64,000 nucleotides of DNA. It comes from JAAELZ01 sp965209105. Lineage in GTDB: Bacteria; Pseudomonadota; Gammaproteobacteria; Arenicellales; Poriferihabitantaceae. The stretch's first letter is position 1, and every line of letters begins with the position of its first letter. Of this stretch, positions 45,626 through 55,557 are shown one piece after another. The stretch spans positions 248,001 to 312,000 of the forward strand of contig CBDBQB010000033.1 in NCBI GenBank assembly GCA_965209105.1, written 5' to 3'. Both the position numbers and the translations under genes were made by a program. The notes beneath the pieces are model-generated. The model did no database searches and was not told the DNA's origin. It worked only from the letters and a program-made list of their open reading frames with translations.

Positions 45626-47106
45626 TGGCCGACTGGATCGACCGTCGGTGTGCGGGGGTGCTGCTTCATGTCAGCGCCCTGCCTGGCCCCTTTAAGCGCG
45701 GCGTCATCGGTGCTGAAGCATACGCGTTTATCGATTTTATTGCCGATGCTGGCTTTGCTGTCTGGCAATTTTTACCCCTGGGCCCCACGCATGATCATGG
45801 TTCGCCTTATGAGTCGATGTCTTGCGCTGCTGGGAACCCCGAATTCATTGATTTACGGGATTGCGTTAAGCGTGGCTGGCTGAGCGATGCGCGTTGTCAA
45901 GCTTGTATTGAGGGTGACCTCAGCTTCGATGTCGCCTTAAACGAAGCCTCTGAAGGTTTTTGGCAACAAGTAGAGTGCCGCCCTAGTTTGTCCAAGCAGC
46001 TAGATGAATTTCTGCTCCAAACAAGCGATTGGTTAGGCGATTACAGCTTATACGCTGCCCTCAAAGCGGACTCAGACAATGCCCCTTGGTGGCAGTGGCC
46101 CACCCCCCTTCGTGACCGCTCGGCGCACGCCATTGAGGCGGCTCGGGCGAGGCTTGCCCCTCAAATTCGCCAAGTTCAATTTCAGCAATTTGTGTTCGCT
46201 CAGCAGTGGCAACAGCTCAAACAATACGCCGAGAAACGCAATGTGCGCTTATTTGGCGATATCCCAATTTATGTCTCTCATGATTCGGCGGATGTCTGGG
46301 CGGACAGGGCGTTTTTCACGGTGAATAGCGAAGGTCTGTGTGAACGGGTTGCGGGCGTTCCCCCCGATTATTTTTCTGAATCAGGCCAGCGTTGGGGAAA
46401 CCCACTGTATCGCTGGGATGTCTTGCAAGCAGACAACTTTGAGTGGTGGGAGACACGCGTTCGCAGAATGTTGCTTCGCGCCCATATGATACGCATCGAC
46501 CACTTTTGTGGGCTGCTCTCTTACTGGGCAATACCGGCAGAGAGGCTAGACGGCCGTGAGGGCGAGTGGGTATCTGCACCCGGTGAAGCCTTGCTTCAAG
46601 CGCTGCAAACACGGTTCGGCTCATTGCCGTTGGTGGCGGAAGATTTGGGCCTGATTACGCCCGAAGTAACTGCCCTGCGTAAAGCCTTTGGCTTGCCTGG
46701 GATGAAGATCCTTCAGTTCGCGTTTGGGGACAATCCTGAAAACCCCTATTTGCCACATCTTCACGAAGAAGATAGCGTTGCCTACACGGGTACCCATGAT
46801 AATGATACATCGCTGGGGTGGTTCAGCGCCGCCTCAGAGCAGGAGAAAAGGCACATAAGTGATTATCTACAAACAGATGCCAGCGATGTCGTGTTGGCGA
46901 TGATCCGTTCTACACTGGGCTCGGCTGCAAAATTAGCCATCATCCCCGCCCAAGATTTATTGGGATTGCCGACACAAGCGCGGTTTAATACACCGGGAAC
47001 GCTTGGCGGCAATTGGTGTTGGCGGCTGGAGAGCTTAGATGGGCTGCTCCAGAAACAGGCTGAATTGCAGCAACTTAATCGGCAATATGATCGTTGTTCA
47101 CAGTAG
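45625..47106 (+). CDS. malQ: 4-alpha-glucanotransferase (amylomaltase)
   Basis: Moves maltodextrin segments between chains, releasing glucose. 493 residues, GH77. RRCAGVLLHVSALPGPF at the start, GDIPIYVSHDSADVWADR, nucleophile Asp in MIRIDHFCGLLSYW, acid Glu in LVAEDLGLITPEV, and AYTGTHDNDTS are all typical. Starts with GTG overlapping the GH57 stop. Confidence 0.96.
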   Translation: MADWIDRRCAGVLLHVSALPGPFKRGVIGAEAYAFIDFIADAGFAVWQFLPLGPTHDHGSPYESMSCAAGNPEFIDLRDCVKRGWLSDARCQACIEGDLSFDVALNEASEGFWQQVECRPSLSKQLDEFLLQTSDWLGDYSLYAALKADSDNAPWWQWPTPLRDRSAHAIEAARARLAPQIRQVQFQQFVFAQQWQQLKQYAEKRNVRLFGDIPIYVSHDSADVWADRAFFTVNSEGLCERVAGVPPDYFSESGQRWGNPLYRWDVLQADNFEWWETRVRRMLLRAHMIRIDHFCGLLSYWAIPAERLDGREGEWVSAPGEALLQALQTRFGSLPLVAEDLGLITPEVTALRKAFGLPGMKILQFAFGDNPENPYLPHLHEEDSVAYTGTHDNDTSLGWFSAASEQEKRHISDYLQTDASDVVLAMIRSTLGSAAKLAIIPAQDLLGLPTQARFNTPGTLGGNWCWRLESLDGLLQKQAELQQLNRQYDRCSQ

Positions 47107-47133
47107 CGAAGCTTTGCCGCTAGCGGCGCGATA

Positions 47134-47661
47134 ATGAAAGAATTTATAGGCATCAAAAAAATCCGTAAATTTTCTGGCCGCGTGATTAATCTTAATCTTG
47201 AAACGGTGGGGCTGCCCGATGGCAGCACCCTAGACATGGAGATTGTTCATCACGCGGGTGGATCAGCGATAGTTGCCATCGACGATCAACATCAGGTATG
47301 TCTGGTTTATCAATATCGACATGCGCTGGGGGCGTGGATATGGGAAATTCCAGCGGGCAAAATTGACGCCAATGAAACACCTGAATCCACCGCGCATAAG
47401 GAGCTGCAAGAAGAAACCGGCACCCGGGCTAAACGCTGGAAATCTCTGGGGAAAATGTATGCAACGCCGGGCTATAGCAATGAGATTATCCATTTATATT
47501 TGGCGCAGGGTCTTAGCGCGACGGCAATACAACACGAAGCCGGTGAGCTCATGGAAATACACTGGAAATCGCTGGATGAAGCCATTGAGTGGGCGCTCAA
47601 TGGAAAAATCAACGATGCCAAAACGGTGCTCGCCTTGTTGCGTGCTCGAAAAGAGGTTTAG
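47134..47661 (+). CDS. NUDIX hydrolase, ADP-sugar pyrophosphatase-like
   Basis: 175 residues. The Nudix box is GKIDANETPESTAHKELQEE plus TG, with Lys replacing the usual Arg of REUXEE. The flanking YQYRHALGAWIWEIPAGKID is the ADP-ribose/ADP-sugar pyrophosphatase form. Located between malQ and fbp in a glycogen operon, it may hydrolyse ADP-glucose and so oppose GlgC; that role is inference from context. Confidence 0.9.
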   Translation: MKEFIGIKKIRKFSGRVINLNLETVGLPDGSTLDMEIVHHAGGSAIVAIDDQHQVCLVYQYRHALGAWIWEIPAGKIDANETPESTAHKELQEETGTRAKRWKSLGKMYATPGYSNEIIHLYLAQGLSATAIQHEAGELMEIHWKSLDEAIEWALNGKINDAKTVLALLRARKEV

Positions 47662-47776
47662 AGGTATACTAGGCGCCGAATCAAAGTCAGGACAAAAGTC
47701 AGGACGAAAGGCGCTTATTTTGTCTCGGTTCTACTCGCCTCAACTTTAATATAACAAGCAATCGCCGGAGAATTTT

Positions 47777-48793
47777 ATGCAAGAAATGGGTACTACGCTG
47801 TCGTCCTTTATTATCGATGAACAACGCAAACTGGGTAATAAGGTGGGGGGTACATTCACCGGCTTGCTGAATGACATTACCATTGCCTGTAAAGGGATTG
47901 CTAATCTGGTTAATCGAGGCGATTTAGCGGGTGTTTTGGGGGTCACTGAAACCCAAAATTCTATGGGCGATGTACAAAAAAAGATGGACTTGCTCGCCAA
48001 CGATATGTTTATTGATGCGCTGGAAAACAATGGCCACTGTGCCGGCATGGCATCAGAAGAGCTGGATGAAATACTCAATATTCCAGACGGCAAGCCTCGT
48101 GGACACTACTTGGTGACCTTCGATCCTTTGGATGGGTCTTCCAATATGGATATCAATATGGACGTGGGGGCAATATATTCTATTTTGCAGGCACCACACG
48201 GCATAGAAAACCCTGAAGCAGAGGACTTTTCACGACCCGGCACCGAACAGGTTGCGGCAGGGTATTGTTTATACGGCCCATCTACCATGATGGTATTGAC
48301 CACTGGCAATGGCGTGAATGGCTTTACTTTATGTTCCGCAGTCGGTGAATTTATATTAACGCATCCCAATATGATGATCCCAGAAGACACCGCAGAATTT
48401 GCGATTAATGCCTCTAACCAACGTTTCTGGGAAAAACCGGTTCAGGCGTATATTGCGGACTGTATTCAGGGCGAAGAAGGTCCGCTGGGTAAACGCTATA
48501 ACATGCGCTGGGTGGCTGCGATGGTGGGCGAGATTCATCGAATCTTATGTCGAGGCGGTGTGTTTCTTTATCCTATTGATGAGCGCAACCGTGAAGCGGG
48601 CGGAAAATTACGCCTGCTGTATGAAGGCAACCCGATGGCCATGATTGTTGAACAGGCGGGTGGTGCTGCCTATACGGGCTATGAGCGGGTCATGGAGGTC
48701 AAACCCAATGGTGATCCACATCAACGCGTGCCCGTCATCATGGGGTCAAAAAATGAGGTTGAGAAAATAATGGACTATCATCGCAATGCCTAG
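47777..48793 (+). CDS. fbp: Fructose-1,6-bisphosphatase, class I
   Basis: Dephosphorylates fructose-1,6-bisphosphate for gluconeogenesis. 338 residues. Metal site FDPLDGSSNMDINMDVGAIY, earlier Glu pair MASEELDEI, and C-terminal KLRLLYEGNPMAMIVEQAGG mark class I. GGAG lies ten bases before the ATG. Together with pgi and pgm it routes triose carbon to glucose-1-phosphate. Confidence 0.97.
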   Translation: MQEMGTTLSSFIIDEQRKLGNKVGGTFTGLLNDITIACKGIANLVNRGDLAGVLGVTETQNSMGDVQKKMDLLANDMFIDALENNGHCAGMASEELDEILNIPDGKPRGHYLVTFDPLDGSSNMDINMDVGAIYSILQAPHGIENPEAEDFSRPGTEQVAAGYCLYGPSTMMVLTTGNGVNGFTLCSAVGEFILTHPNMMIPEDTAEFAINASNQRFWEKPVQAYIADCIQGEEGPLGKRYNMRWVAAMVGEIHRILCRGGVFLYPIDERNREAGGKLRLLYEGNPMAMIVEQAGGAAYTGYERVMEVKPNGDPHQRVPVIMGSKNEVEKIMDYHRNA

Positions 48794-48840
48794 TGCCTAG
48801 GGGTGTTCAGCTTGTCGCGCCGGCATATAAACCGAAAACA

Positions 48841-50487
48841 CTAATCCATACATCTGGATTTATAGTGGTTGATCAATCCATTGGTTGAGCTATCATGTGC
48901 GGTGATCTCTCCGCTTACGATCAGTTCAGGCAAAATATTTTGCGCCAATTGTTTGCCTAGCTCGACACCCCATTGGTCGAAAGCATTGACCCCCCATATG
49001 ACGCTTTGAACATAAATTTTATGCTCGTATAGCGCGATCAAAGCGCCTAATGTTTCGGGTAGTAGCTTTTGGTACAAAATTGTATTGGAGGGCTTATTAC
49101 CCAGAAACACCTTGTGCGGGATCAGATTTTCCATCGCCTCTGCGTCCAGACCACTATCGACCAATTCGGCGCGTACTTCCGCCTCATTCTTGCCTCGCAT
49201 TAGCGCTTCAGCCTGAGCAAAAAAGTTAGACAAAAGCAGGGTGTGGTGTTGTCCAATGGGGTTATTGGTTTCAATCGCAGCCAAAAAATCCGCGGGGACC
49301 AATTTAGTGCCTTGGTGTATTAATTGATAAAAGGCATGCTGGCCGTTGGTGCCCGCTTTCCCCCATATAATAGGGCCGGTCGAATAATCCACTGTGGCGC
49401 CATCAAGGGTCACCCGCTTTCCGTTACTCTCCATATCGGCTTGTTGGAAATAGGCGGGGAAACGATGTAGATACTGGTCGTAGGGTAAAATGACATGTGA
49501 GTCTGCGTCAAAGAAGTTGTTATACCAAACGCCCAATAAGGCCATTATCACAGGCATGTTTTCTTCAAGCGGACTGGTGCGGAAATGTTCGTCCATGTGA
49601 TGAGCACCGTCAAGCAGCTCCTCAAAATGATCCATTCCTACGTAGAGTGCAATGGAGAGCCCGACTGCGCCCCACAAGGAATAACGTCCCCCCACCCAAT
49701 CCCAGAACTCAAACATATGGTCGGTATCTATGCCGAAGTTTTGTACCAATTTAGCGTTGGTAGAAACCGCAACAAAGTGTTTCGGTACAGCTTTCTTGGT
49801 GCCACCACGGGTTAAGAACCAGTCGCGTGCGGTTTTCGCATTGGTCAAGGTCTCTTGGGTGGTAAACGTTTTTGAGGCGATGACGAATAAGGTCGTTTCC
49901 CGCGATAAAATTTTGAGTGTCTCGACGATCTGGGAACCATCCACATTAGAGATGAAATGCACGTTCAAGCCATCTTGGGCGAAAGGTTTGAGTGCCTCGC
50001 AGACCATCACTGGCCCTAAATCTGAGCCACCAATGCCAATGTTCACGATATCGGTGATGGCTTTGCCAGTGCTGCCCTTCCATTCGCCGCTGCGAACTTG
50101 CTCAGTAAAATGACGCATTCTCGCCAATACCGCATTCACTGTTGGCATCACATCCTCGCCATCGACTTTAATCGCGCGGTTTGAGCGATTGCGTAGTGCC
50201 ACATGTAATACAGGGCGATCTTCTGTAATATTAATTTTCTCGCCCGCAAACATGGCGTCGATCGCCGCCGATAAGTTGGTATCCCGCGCCAGCGAAAATA
50301 ACAGGCTCATCGTCTCTTCGGTGATTCTATTTTTAGAGTAATCGAGTAAAATATCCCTAAAGTGCAAAGAGAAACGATCAAAACGCCCGTTATCATCTTG
50401 AAACAAGTCGCGCATCTGCGTATCTGCAATCTCCTGATAGTGCGATTCTAAGGAAGTCCAAGCGGGTGATTGGGTTAATGCAGACAA
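48841..50487 (-). CDS. pgi: Glucose-6-phosphate isomerase
   Basis: Interconverts fructose-6- and glucose-6-phosphate. 548 residues. Signatures are NIGIGGSDLGPVM and the C-terminal VFLGNKPSNTILYQKLLPETLG and VIWGVNAFDQWGVELGK blocks. The start codon is TTG at 50487, supported by AAAGGAG seven bases ahead. Convergent with fbp and divergent from glgA. Confidence 0.97.
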   Translation of the reverse strand: MSALTQSPAWTSLESHYQEIADTQMRDLFQDDNGRFDRFSLHFRDILLDYSKNRITEETMSLLFSLARDTNLSAAIDAMFAGEKINITEDRPVLHVALRNRSNRAIKVDGEDVMPTVNAVLARMRHFTEQVRSGEWKGSTGKAITDIVNIGIGGSDLGPVMVCEALKPFAQDGLNVHFISNVDGSQIVETLKILSRETTLFVIASKTFTTQETLTNAKTARDWFLTRGGTKKAVPKHFVAVSTNAKLVQNFGIDTDHMFEFWDWVGGRYSLWGAVGLSIALYVGMDHFEELLDGAHHMDEHFRTSPLEENMPVIMALLGVWYNNFFDADSHVILPYDQYLHRFPAYFQQADMESNGKRVTLDGATVDYSTGPIIWGKAGTNGQHAFYQLIHQGTKLVPADFLAAIETNNPIGQHHTLLLSNFFAQAEALMRGKNEAEVRAELVDSGLDAEAMENLIPHKVFLGNKPSNTILYQKLLPETLGALIALYEHKIYVQSVIWGVNAFDQWGVELGKQLAQNILPELIVSGEITAHDSSTNGLINHYKSRCMD

Positions 50488-50589
50488 AAGGAACTCCTTT
50501 AGTAATAATTATAATGAATCGCGTAATATCTCAAATATATTCTAAAAATACCAGCTCGCAGCTCAATCTAGGCAGATTTTTTATTGATA

Positions 50590-52056
50590 ATGGCGGCTTT
50601 GATGGCAAAGCTTAACGTCGTTTTTATCGCCTCTGAAGCGGCGCCTTTGGTTAAAACCGGTGGACTCGCTGATGTGATCGGCTCACTGCCCTATGCGCTA
50701 AAAAAGCTAAATCATCGTGTCACGGTTGTATTGCCTTTTTATCGGCGGCATCTCAAGGAGGCGGGCATCGAATCAATGCCTACGCCGTATGCGGCTGATA
50801 TCTGGGCAGATGCTCAACAACGTCACGTCTCAATACGCAAAGCTCGGGTCGAAGGGCTGGACTTTCTTCTGGTAGAACAAGACGATCTATACGATCGCGA
50901 AGGGGTGTACGGTCCGCCGGGTGGCGCATACGACGATAATTTATTACGCTATTTGTTGTTTAATCGGGTTGCGCTGGAAGCCATCGCACGGCTGCCTCAA
51001 AAAACCGATGTGATCCACTGTCACGACTGGCAGACCGGAATGGTGCCACTGTTGCTGAAAACACAATACCAGCATCATGCAAAAATCGCTCAGGCAAAAA
51101 CCGTATTCACTATTCATAATCTTGCCTATCAGGGTGTTTTCGATGCAGACTGGATACACCGTTTAGGCATTCCTTCACATCATTTCAATCAAGACGGATA
51201 TGAATATTACAATCAAATAAACTGTATAAAAGCTGCCATCGAAATGGCCGATACCATCACGACGGTCAGCCCTTCGTACGCCGAAGAAATACTGACTTCC
51301 GAATACGGCTGTGGGCTAGAAGGTTTCTTGCAAAAGCATCTCAAAAAATTGGGCGGTATTGTCAATGGCCTAAATGTCGACGAGTGGAATCCGCTCACCG
51401 ATGCCGCGATTGATACGTACTATGGCGCTGGAAAAACGACGGGGAAAAAGCGCTGCAAAAGACGATTACAAGAAATCTGCGGCTTTGAGGTTTCGGCTAA
51501 CACGCCTTTGCTGAGTATCATATCTCGACTCGCAGAGCAAAAGGGCATCGACCTGCTGATTGCCAATATTAAGCAGTGGATGAAACGAGGCTACCAACTC
51601 GCTATCCTAGGCTCGGGCGACCCCAAGAACGAAGCGATGTTGCTGAAGTTGGCGCGCCAACACCCGCAGCAATTATTCTTTTACCAAGGCTTTAATGAGT
51701 CTCTGGCTCGACAAATCTATGCCGGAGGCGATATCTTTCTAATGCCTTCGCGATTCGAGCCTTGCGGACTTGGACAACTGATGGCGATGCGTTACGGCTC
51801 AGTGCCCGTGGTACGCGCCACGGGCGGTCTACGCGATACAGTCGTGGACTACCAAACTTCCAAAACCCATGCCACGGGCATTCATTTTTCTCGCGCCAGC
51901 GCCGCTGATTTCGATCAAGCAGTCGAACAGGCGATTGCCTTGTATCGTCAGCCAAAGATTTGGTCTCGCCTACGCGCCAACGCATTGCGACGCGATTCGT
52001 CATGGGATGCATCGGCCAGAGAATATGCACGACTATATAAGAAATTATGCGCGTAA
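50590..52056 (+). CDS. glgA: Glycogen synthase (ADP-glucose type)
   Basis: Extends alpha-1,4-glucan from ADP-glucose. About 488 residues, GT5. ADP-glucose loop KTGGLADVIGSLP, then VIHCHDWQTGMVPLLL, NGLNVDEWNPLTD, and the GT-B catalytic tail FLMPSRFEPCGLGQLMAMRYG. The frame opens with TTG at 50584; ATG at 50590 or 50602 are more natural starts and none has a clear ribosome-binding site. It overlaps glk by 10 bp. Confidence 0.96.
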   Translation: MAALMAKLNVVFIASEAAPLVKTGGLADVIGSLPYALKKLNHRVTVVLPFYRRHLKEAGIESMPTPYAADIWADAQQRHVSIRKARVEGLDFLLVEQDDLYDREGVYGPPGGAYDDNLLRYLLFNRVALEAIARLPQKTDVIHCHDWQTGMVPLLLKTQYQHHAKIAQAKTVFTIHNLAYQGVFDADWIHRLGIPSHHFNQDGYEYYNQINCIKAAIEMADTITTVSPSYAEEILTSEYGCGLEGFLQKHLKKLGGIVNGLNVDEWNPLTDAAIDTYYGAGKTTGKKRCKRRLQEICGFEVSANTPLLSIISRLAEQKGIDLLIANIKQWMKRGYQLAILGSGDPKNEAMLLKLARQHPQQLFFYQGFNESLARQIYAGGDIFLMPSRFEPCGLGQLMAMRYGSVPVVRATGGLRDTVVDYQTSKTHATGIHFSRASAADFDQAVEQAIALYRQPKIWSRLRANALRRDSSWDASAREYARLYKKLCA

Positions 52057-52967
52057 ATAGCCCAATTCTGGCGGCAGATGTCGGCGGAACCCACGTCCGT
52101 GCTGCGGTGGTGAGCACCCAAGGTAAGCTCACACAACAGCACAGATCCCAAATCGAGCTGGGTGACCGCGATATGACAGAAAAGCAGTTGCTTGATCGCT
52201 TGGCTGATTTTTTATCGCGAATATTGGAAGAAGCGCCAGGCGTAAAAACCATCGGAATTGGCTTTCCGGGGTTCTTTGTCGGTAACTCTGGGGTACTGAT
52301 TGCTTCGCCTAATCTGCCAACACTACACAAGGTCGATATTGCAAGGAAACTGAGTCGACAACTCAAAGTGGCTGTTCACGTGCAGAATGACGCACTGTGC
52401 GCGGCCATCGGTGAGCATGCATACGGGGCAGGTCGAGGCGCGACAAATTTATTGCATGTAACGCTGGGCACCGGCATCGGTGGTGGATTAATCATTAACA
52501 ACGCACCCTATACAGGCGAAGGCGGCATGGCGACAGAATTCGGTCACTTACGCGTTGCCAGTGGCGATGCTGCTCGGGGCTGCGGATGTGGTGGCAGCGG
52601 CTGTGTCGAGGCGCACGCATCGGCAACGGCCATCGCCTCAATATACGGCGAATTGACAGGGATACGCACAGATAGCGAAGACATATATTCTCGCGCTAAT
52701 CAGGGCGATATTCGCGCAGCTGAGACCATCCAAGGCGCAGGTCGGAAGCTCGGTATCGCCCTTGCTCAGGCCATCAAATTGCTAGACATACATACGATTA
52801 CAATCAGTGGTGGTTTGAGCAATGCGTGGACTTTGCTGTATCCGCCTATGCTGAGCACGCTCAACAGCGAGTTGATTCCGCCGCTTCGAGGAAAGATTTC
52901 GGTTCTGCGTTCTACCCTAGGCGACAATGCTGGCATTCTAGGTGCAGCGTTGATTGCCCAAACATAG
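52047..52967 (+). CDS. glk: ROK-family glucokinase
   Basis: 306 residues. N-terminal phosphate loop LAADVGGTHVRAAVV, substrate motif HVQNDALCAAIGEHAYG, GTGIGGGLI, and the ROK zinc motif GCGCGGSGCVEAHAS with its preceding EFGHLRV His. Phosphorylates glucose released by MalQ and debranching. It overlaps glgA by 10 bp, so the two are coupled. Confidence 0.93.
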   Translation: MRVNSPILAADVGGTHVRAAVVSTQGKLTQQHRSQIELGDRDMTEKQLLDRLADFLSRILEEAPGVKTIGIGFPGFFVGNSGVLIASPNLPTLHKVDIARKLSRQLKVAVHVQNDALCAAIGEHAYGAGRGATNLLHVTLGTGIGGGLIINNAPYTGEGGMATEFGHLRVASGDAARGCGCGGSGCVEAHASATAIASIYGELTGIRTDSEDIYSRANQGDIRAAETIQGAGRKLGIALAQAIKLLDIHTITISGGLSNAWTLLYPPMLSTLNSELIPPLRGKISVLRSTLGDNAGILGAALIAQT

Positions 52968-53063
52968 GTCTCGATTTTAAGAGAGCTTTGCATTAATCAG
53001 ATAACGAGTAAAAATGGTTAAAATCTGGCTTTTGCTCGCTTTAAATTATCGAACGATTCGCTG

Positions 53064-53783
53064 TTAGTGTTCCGCCTTAGTGGAACGACCCTTCAGGTCT
53101 CGATTGGGTTGATAGCGTCTTTCAGGGCGGCCTATATTCCCATAATTAATGCTGGCCAGAACTTCTTCGGTACTGACTAAATACTCTAGGTAACGACGCG
53201 CCGTTGTTCGGCTCACGCCCAGTCGACTCCCGGCTTCCTCTGCACTGATCGCATTGTTTAGCGGCTGCGAGAATATAGCGCGAACGCCATCAAGCGTGAG
53301 TGCATCAATGCCCTTTGGCAGGCGATGAATATTTTGCTTAGACGCCCCCCCACCTGAAAGTAAGCGATCAACGTCAGTTTGTGCGATGGCGCTTAAGTCC
53401 TCTAATTTTTCTAAGTGGGCGGAGAATTTGGCTAAGGTATTTTTAAAGCGATCGAAGACTAGCGGTTTGAGAATATAGTCAAATACGCCACCGTGCATTG
53501 CAGATTTAAGAACTTCTACCTCCTTTGCGGCGGTGATCAAAATAACATCGATATCAAGTTCGCTGGCACGAAGGTCGCGTAAAAAATCCAGACCATTACC
53601 GTCTGGGAAAAACACATCGAGTAAAACTAATTCGGGGCGGAATACTTCAACAATATCCTTTGCATCGACTAGGCTATGTGCGATACCGACGACGTCAAAA
53701 CCCGGTAGACGCTCCAGAAAGCGAGCTTGTATTTCAGCAATTTTATGATCATCTTCAACGATCACGACGCTAATGGAATTCAT
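53064..53783 (-). CDS. CitB/DcuR-type response regulator
   Basis: 239 residues. Receiver domain with acidic pair ED-D (10-12), phosphorylation site Asp56 in LVLLDVFFPDGNG, and Lys in YILKPLVFDRF. The C-terminal HTH domain contains ISAEEAGSRLGVSRTTARRYLEYL. It overlaps the kinase gene by 4 bp and diverges from a tricarboxylate transporter, which it very probably controls. Confidence 0.95.
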   Translation of the reverse strand: MNSISVVIVEDDHKIAEIQARFLERLPGFDVVGIAHSLVDAKDIVEVFRPELVLLDVFFPDGNGLDFLRDLRASELDIDVILITAAKEVEVLKSAMHGGVFDYILKPLVFDRFKNTLAKFSAHLEKLEDLSAIAQTDVDRLLSGGGASKQNIHRLPKGIDALTLDGVRAIFSQPLNNAISAEEAGSRLGVSRTTARRYLEYLVSTEEVLASINYGNIGRPERRYQPNRDLKGRSTKAEH

Positions 53784-55402
53784 GCCTCTGCTACCTTTTG
53801 CGTTGAACCGTTTTTAGGCAAATAAAGCGTGATAACGCTGCCGCCCTGTGCCGAAGGATTAATGGTTATTTCACCGCGTAATTGACGAGTGAGCTTCCTA
53901 ACAATATGGAGGCCAAAACCATGTTCATCACTGTTTTTGCTGGTCACCCCCTTTTTGAATAAATTCTCTACTTCATCAAGGCTAATGCCACTGCCTTGAT
54001 CTTCAAACTCAAAGACTAAATCATTACCTAGATCAGTCATCGAAACGTGAACCTCACCCCCCCGGCCGCGTGATCGAAGCGTTGCTTCAAAAGCGTTGTC
54101 TACCAGATTGGCAATTATGGTCATTAGATGTTCTATTTGGAAGGATGCAGGGAATTCTGCCATACGGCTATCTGGGTCAATAACAAGTTTGAGCCCCATT
54201 TCTTTTGCCCGGCTGAATTTCCCCAGCAAGCATGCTGCCAGGGTTGGATCAGACACGGCCTTCAGTAATAATTCGATTAGCGCCTGATGATCTTCAGATT
54301 CTCGTCCTATTAAAGTCAAGGCTTCTTGTTTGGCGTCTAGTTGAATAAGGCCAGAAATTGTATGTAGCTTGTTGGAGTATTCATGGGCTTGGCTACGCAA
54401 TGTATCCGTATACTGTTCAAGATCGTTGAGTTGTCGGGTTATTTTTTCGAGCTCATCTTTCCTGCGAAAACTGGCGACCACACCGGTGACTTTCTCGTTC
54501 TGGATGATTGGAATGCGATTGACGATGACTTCCATTTCGTTAATCCAGGTTTCTTTATCATATTGTGCTTGGCCGCTGCTGATAACGGATAACAGTTCGC
54601 TATCTGGAAGCACTTCTTGAATGTTTTCCCCGATAAGACTTAGCTTGTTGTCCATGTTGAGTGTGTCGATAGCCGCCTGATTAATGGTGACAATGCGTCC
54701 TTTTGCGTTCACAGCAATGATGCCTTCGCGCACCGCTTCTATGGTCGCATTACGCTCTTCAAATAGCACGGCGATTTGTTCAGGTTCGAGCCCAAAGATG
54801 GCACGTTTGAAATGGTTAGCGGCCCATATTGCGATCAATACGCTGATGATGAAAGCGGCGAGTATTACCGAAAGCAGCGTCGTTCGATAACGGCTGATGA
54901 TGGTAGAGACGGTGTCCAGTAAATACCCTACCGATACCACGCCGACCACCTCATTACTTTGCGCCGTTAGAATGGGTGCTTTACCTCGCATCGACAGACC
55001 CAAACTGCCCAGCGCTTTGGAAATGTAACCTTTACCATGTACTAACGCAGGTGCGTTATCGTCACCGTCGTCATCCTGCATCGAATAGCCAATTTTCGCT
55101 GGGTTTGGGTGCGCTAACCGGATGCCCTTTTTGTCGCCAATCACAATAAATCGAGCATCATTCTTTTTTGCGAGTTTTGCTGCTAGGGGAATCAAAAAAG
55201 CCGAGTCAGAACGGCCGACGGCTTGGATTATTTCTGGCATGGTTGCAATGGTCGTCGCGACATGTAAAGCGCGTTGTCCAATCTGTTCGTCTAATGAGCG
55301 GGTAAGATACTGTAGGGTAAAAAAGCCAATTAAGCCCGTTTGTACAAGCGCCATTAAGCCAAGTAGCATGATCATTCGAGCTTTTAGGTTCGGCCGCTTC
55401 AT
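53780..55402 (-). CDS. CitA/DcuS-type sensor histidine kinase
   Basis: 540 residues. Two membrane helices (about 12-32 and 172-193) bracket a periplasmic PAS/Cache domain with the carboxylate-sensor-like stretch RFIVIGDKKGIRLAHPNPAKIG. A cytoplasmic PAS follows, then the H box with His in SQAHEYSNKLHTISGLIQL, N box NLVDNAFEATL, and ATP lid segments DQGSGISLDE and EHGFGLHIVRKL. Likely ligand is a di- or tricarboxylate. Confidence 0.95.
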   Translation of the reverse strand: MKRPNLKARMIMLLGLMALVQTGLIGFFTLQYLTRSLDEQIGQRALHVATTIATMPEIIQAVGRSDSAFLIPLAAKLAKKNDARFIVIGDKKGIRLAHPNPAKIGYSMQDDDGDDNAPALVHGKGYISKALGSLGLSMRGKAPILTAQSNEVVGVVSVGYLLDTVSTIISRYRTTLLSVILAAFIISVLIAIWAANHFKRAIFGLEPEQIAVLFEERNATIEAVREGIIAVNAKGRIVTINQAAIDTLNMDNKLSLIGENIQEVLPDSELLSVISSGQAQYDKETWINEMEVIVNRIPIIQNEKVTGVVASFRRKDELEKITRQLNDLEQYTDTLRSQAHEYSNKLHTISGLIQLDAKQEALTLIGRESEDHQALIELLLKAVSDPTLAACLLGKFSRAKEMGLKLVIDPDSRMAEFPASFQIEHLMTIIANLVDNAFEATLRSRGRGGEVHVSMTDLGNDLVFEFEDQGSGISLDEVENLFKKGVTSKNSDEHGFGLHIVRKLTRQLRGEITINPSAQGGSVITLYLPKNGSTQKVAEA

Positions 55403-55441
55403 TGTTGCATATTACAAAAATAGTGTTCTGAGCGCTGTGCT

Positions 55442-55478
55442 TTTAATGTTCATAAGTAATTATAGTTCTTTAATGTTC
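55442..55478. promoter_or_regulatory. Direct repeats in the kinase/tctC divergent region
   Basis: tttaatgttc occurs at 55442-55451 and 55469-55478, 27 bp apart start to start. The location between the two-component genes and tctC makes these candidate binding sites for the response regulator. Confidence 0.4.
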
Positions 55479-55557
55479 TTTTCCTGCACATTCTATCTAT
55501 CGACAACTAAGCGCAACTACAATGAAAACACAAACTCAACCAAAGAGAGGAATTGTA

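Noticed and set aside
47684..47708. Two-copy 12-bp direct repeat before fbp
   Set aside because: Short, two copies only, no link to a known element or regulator.
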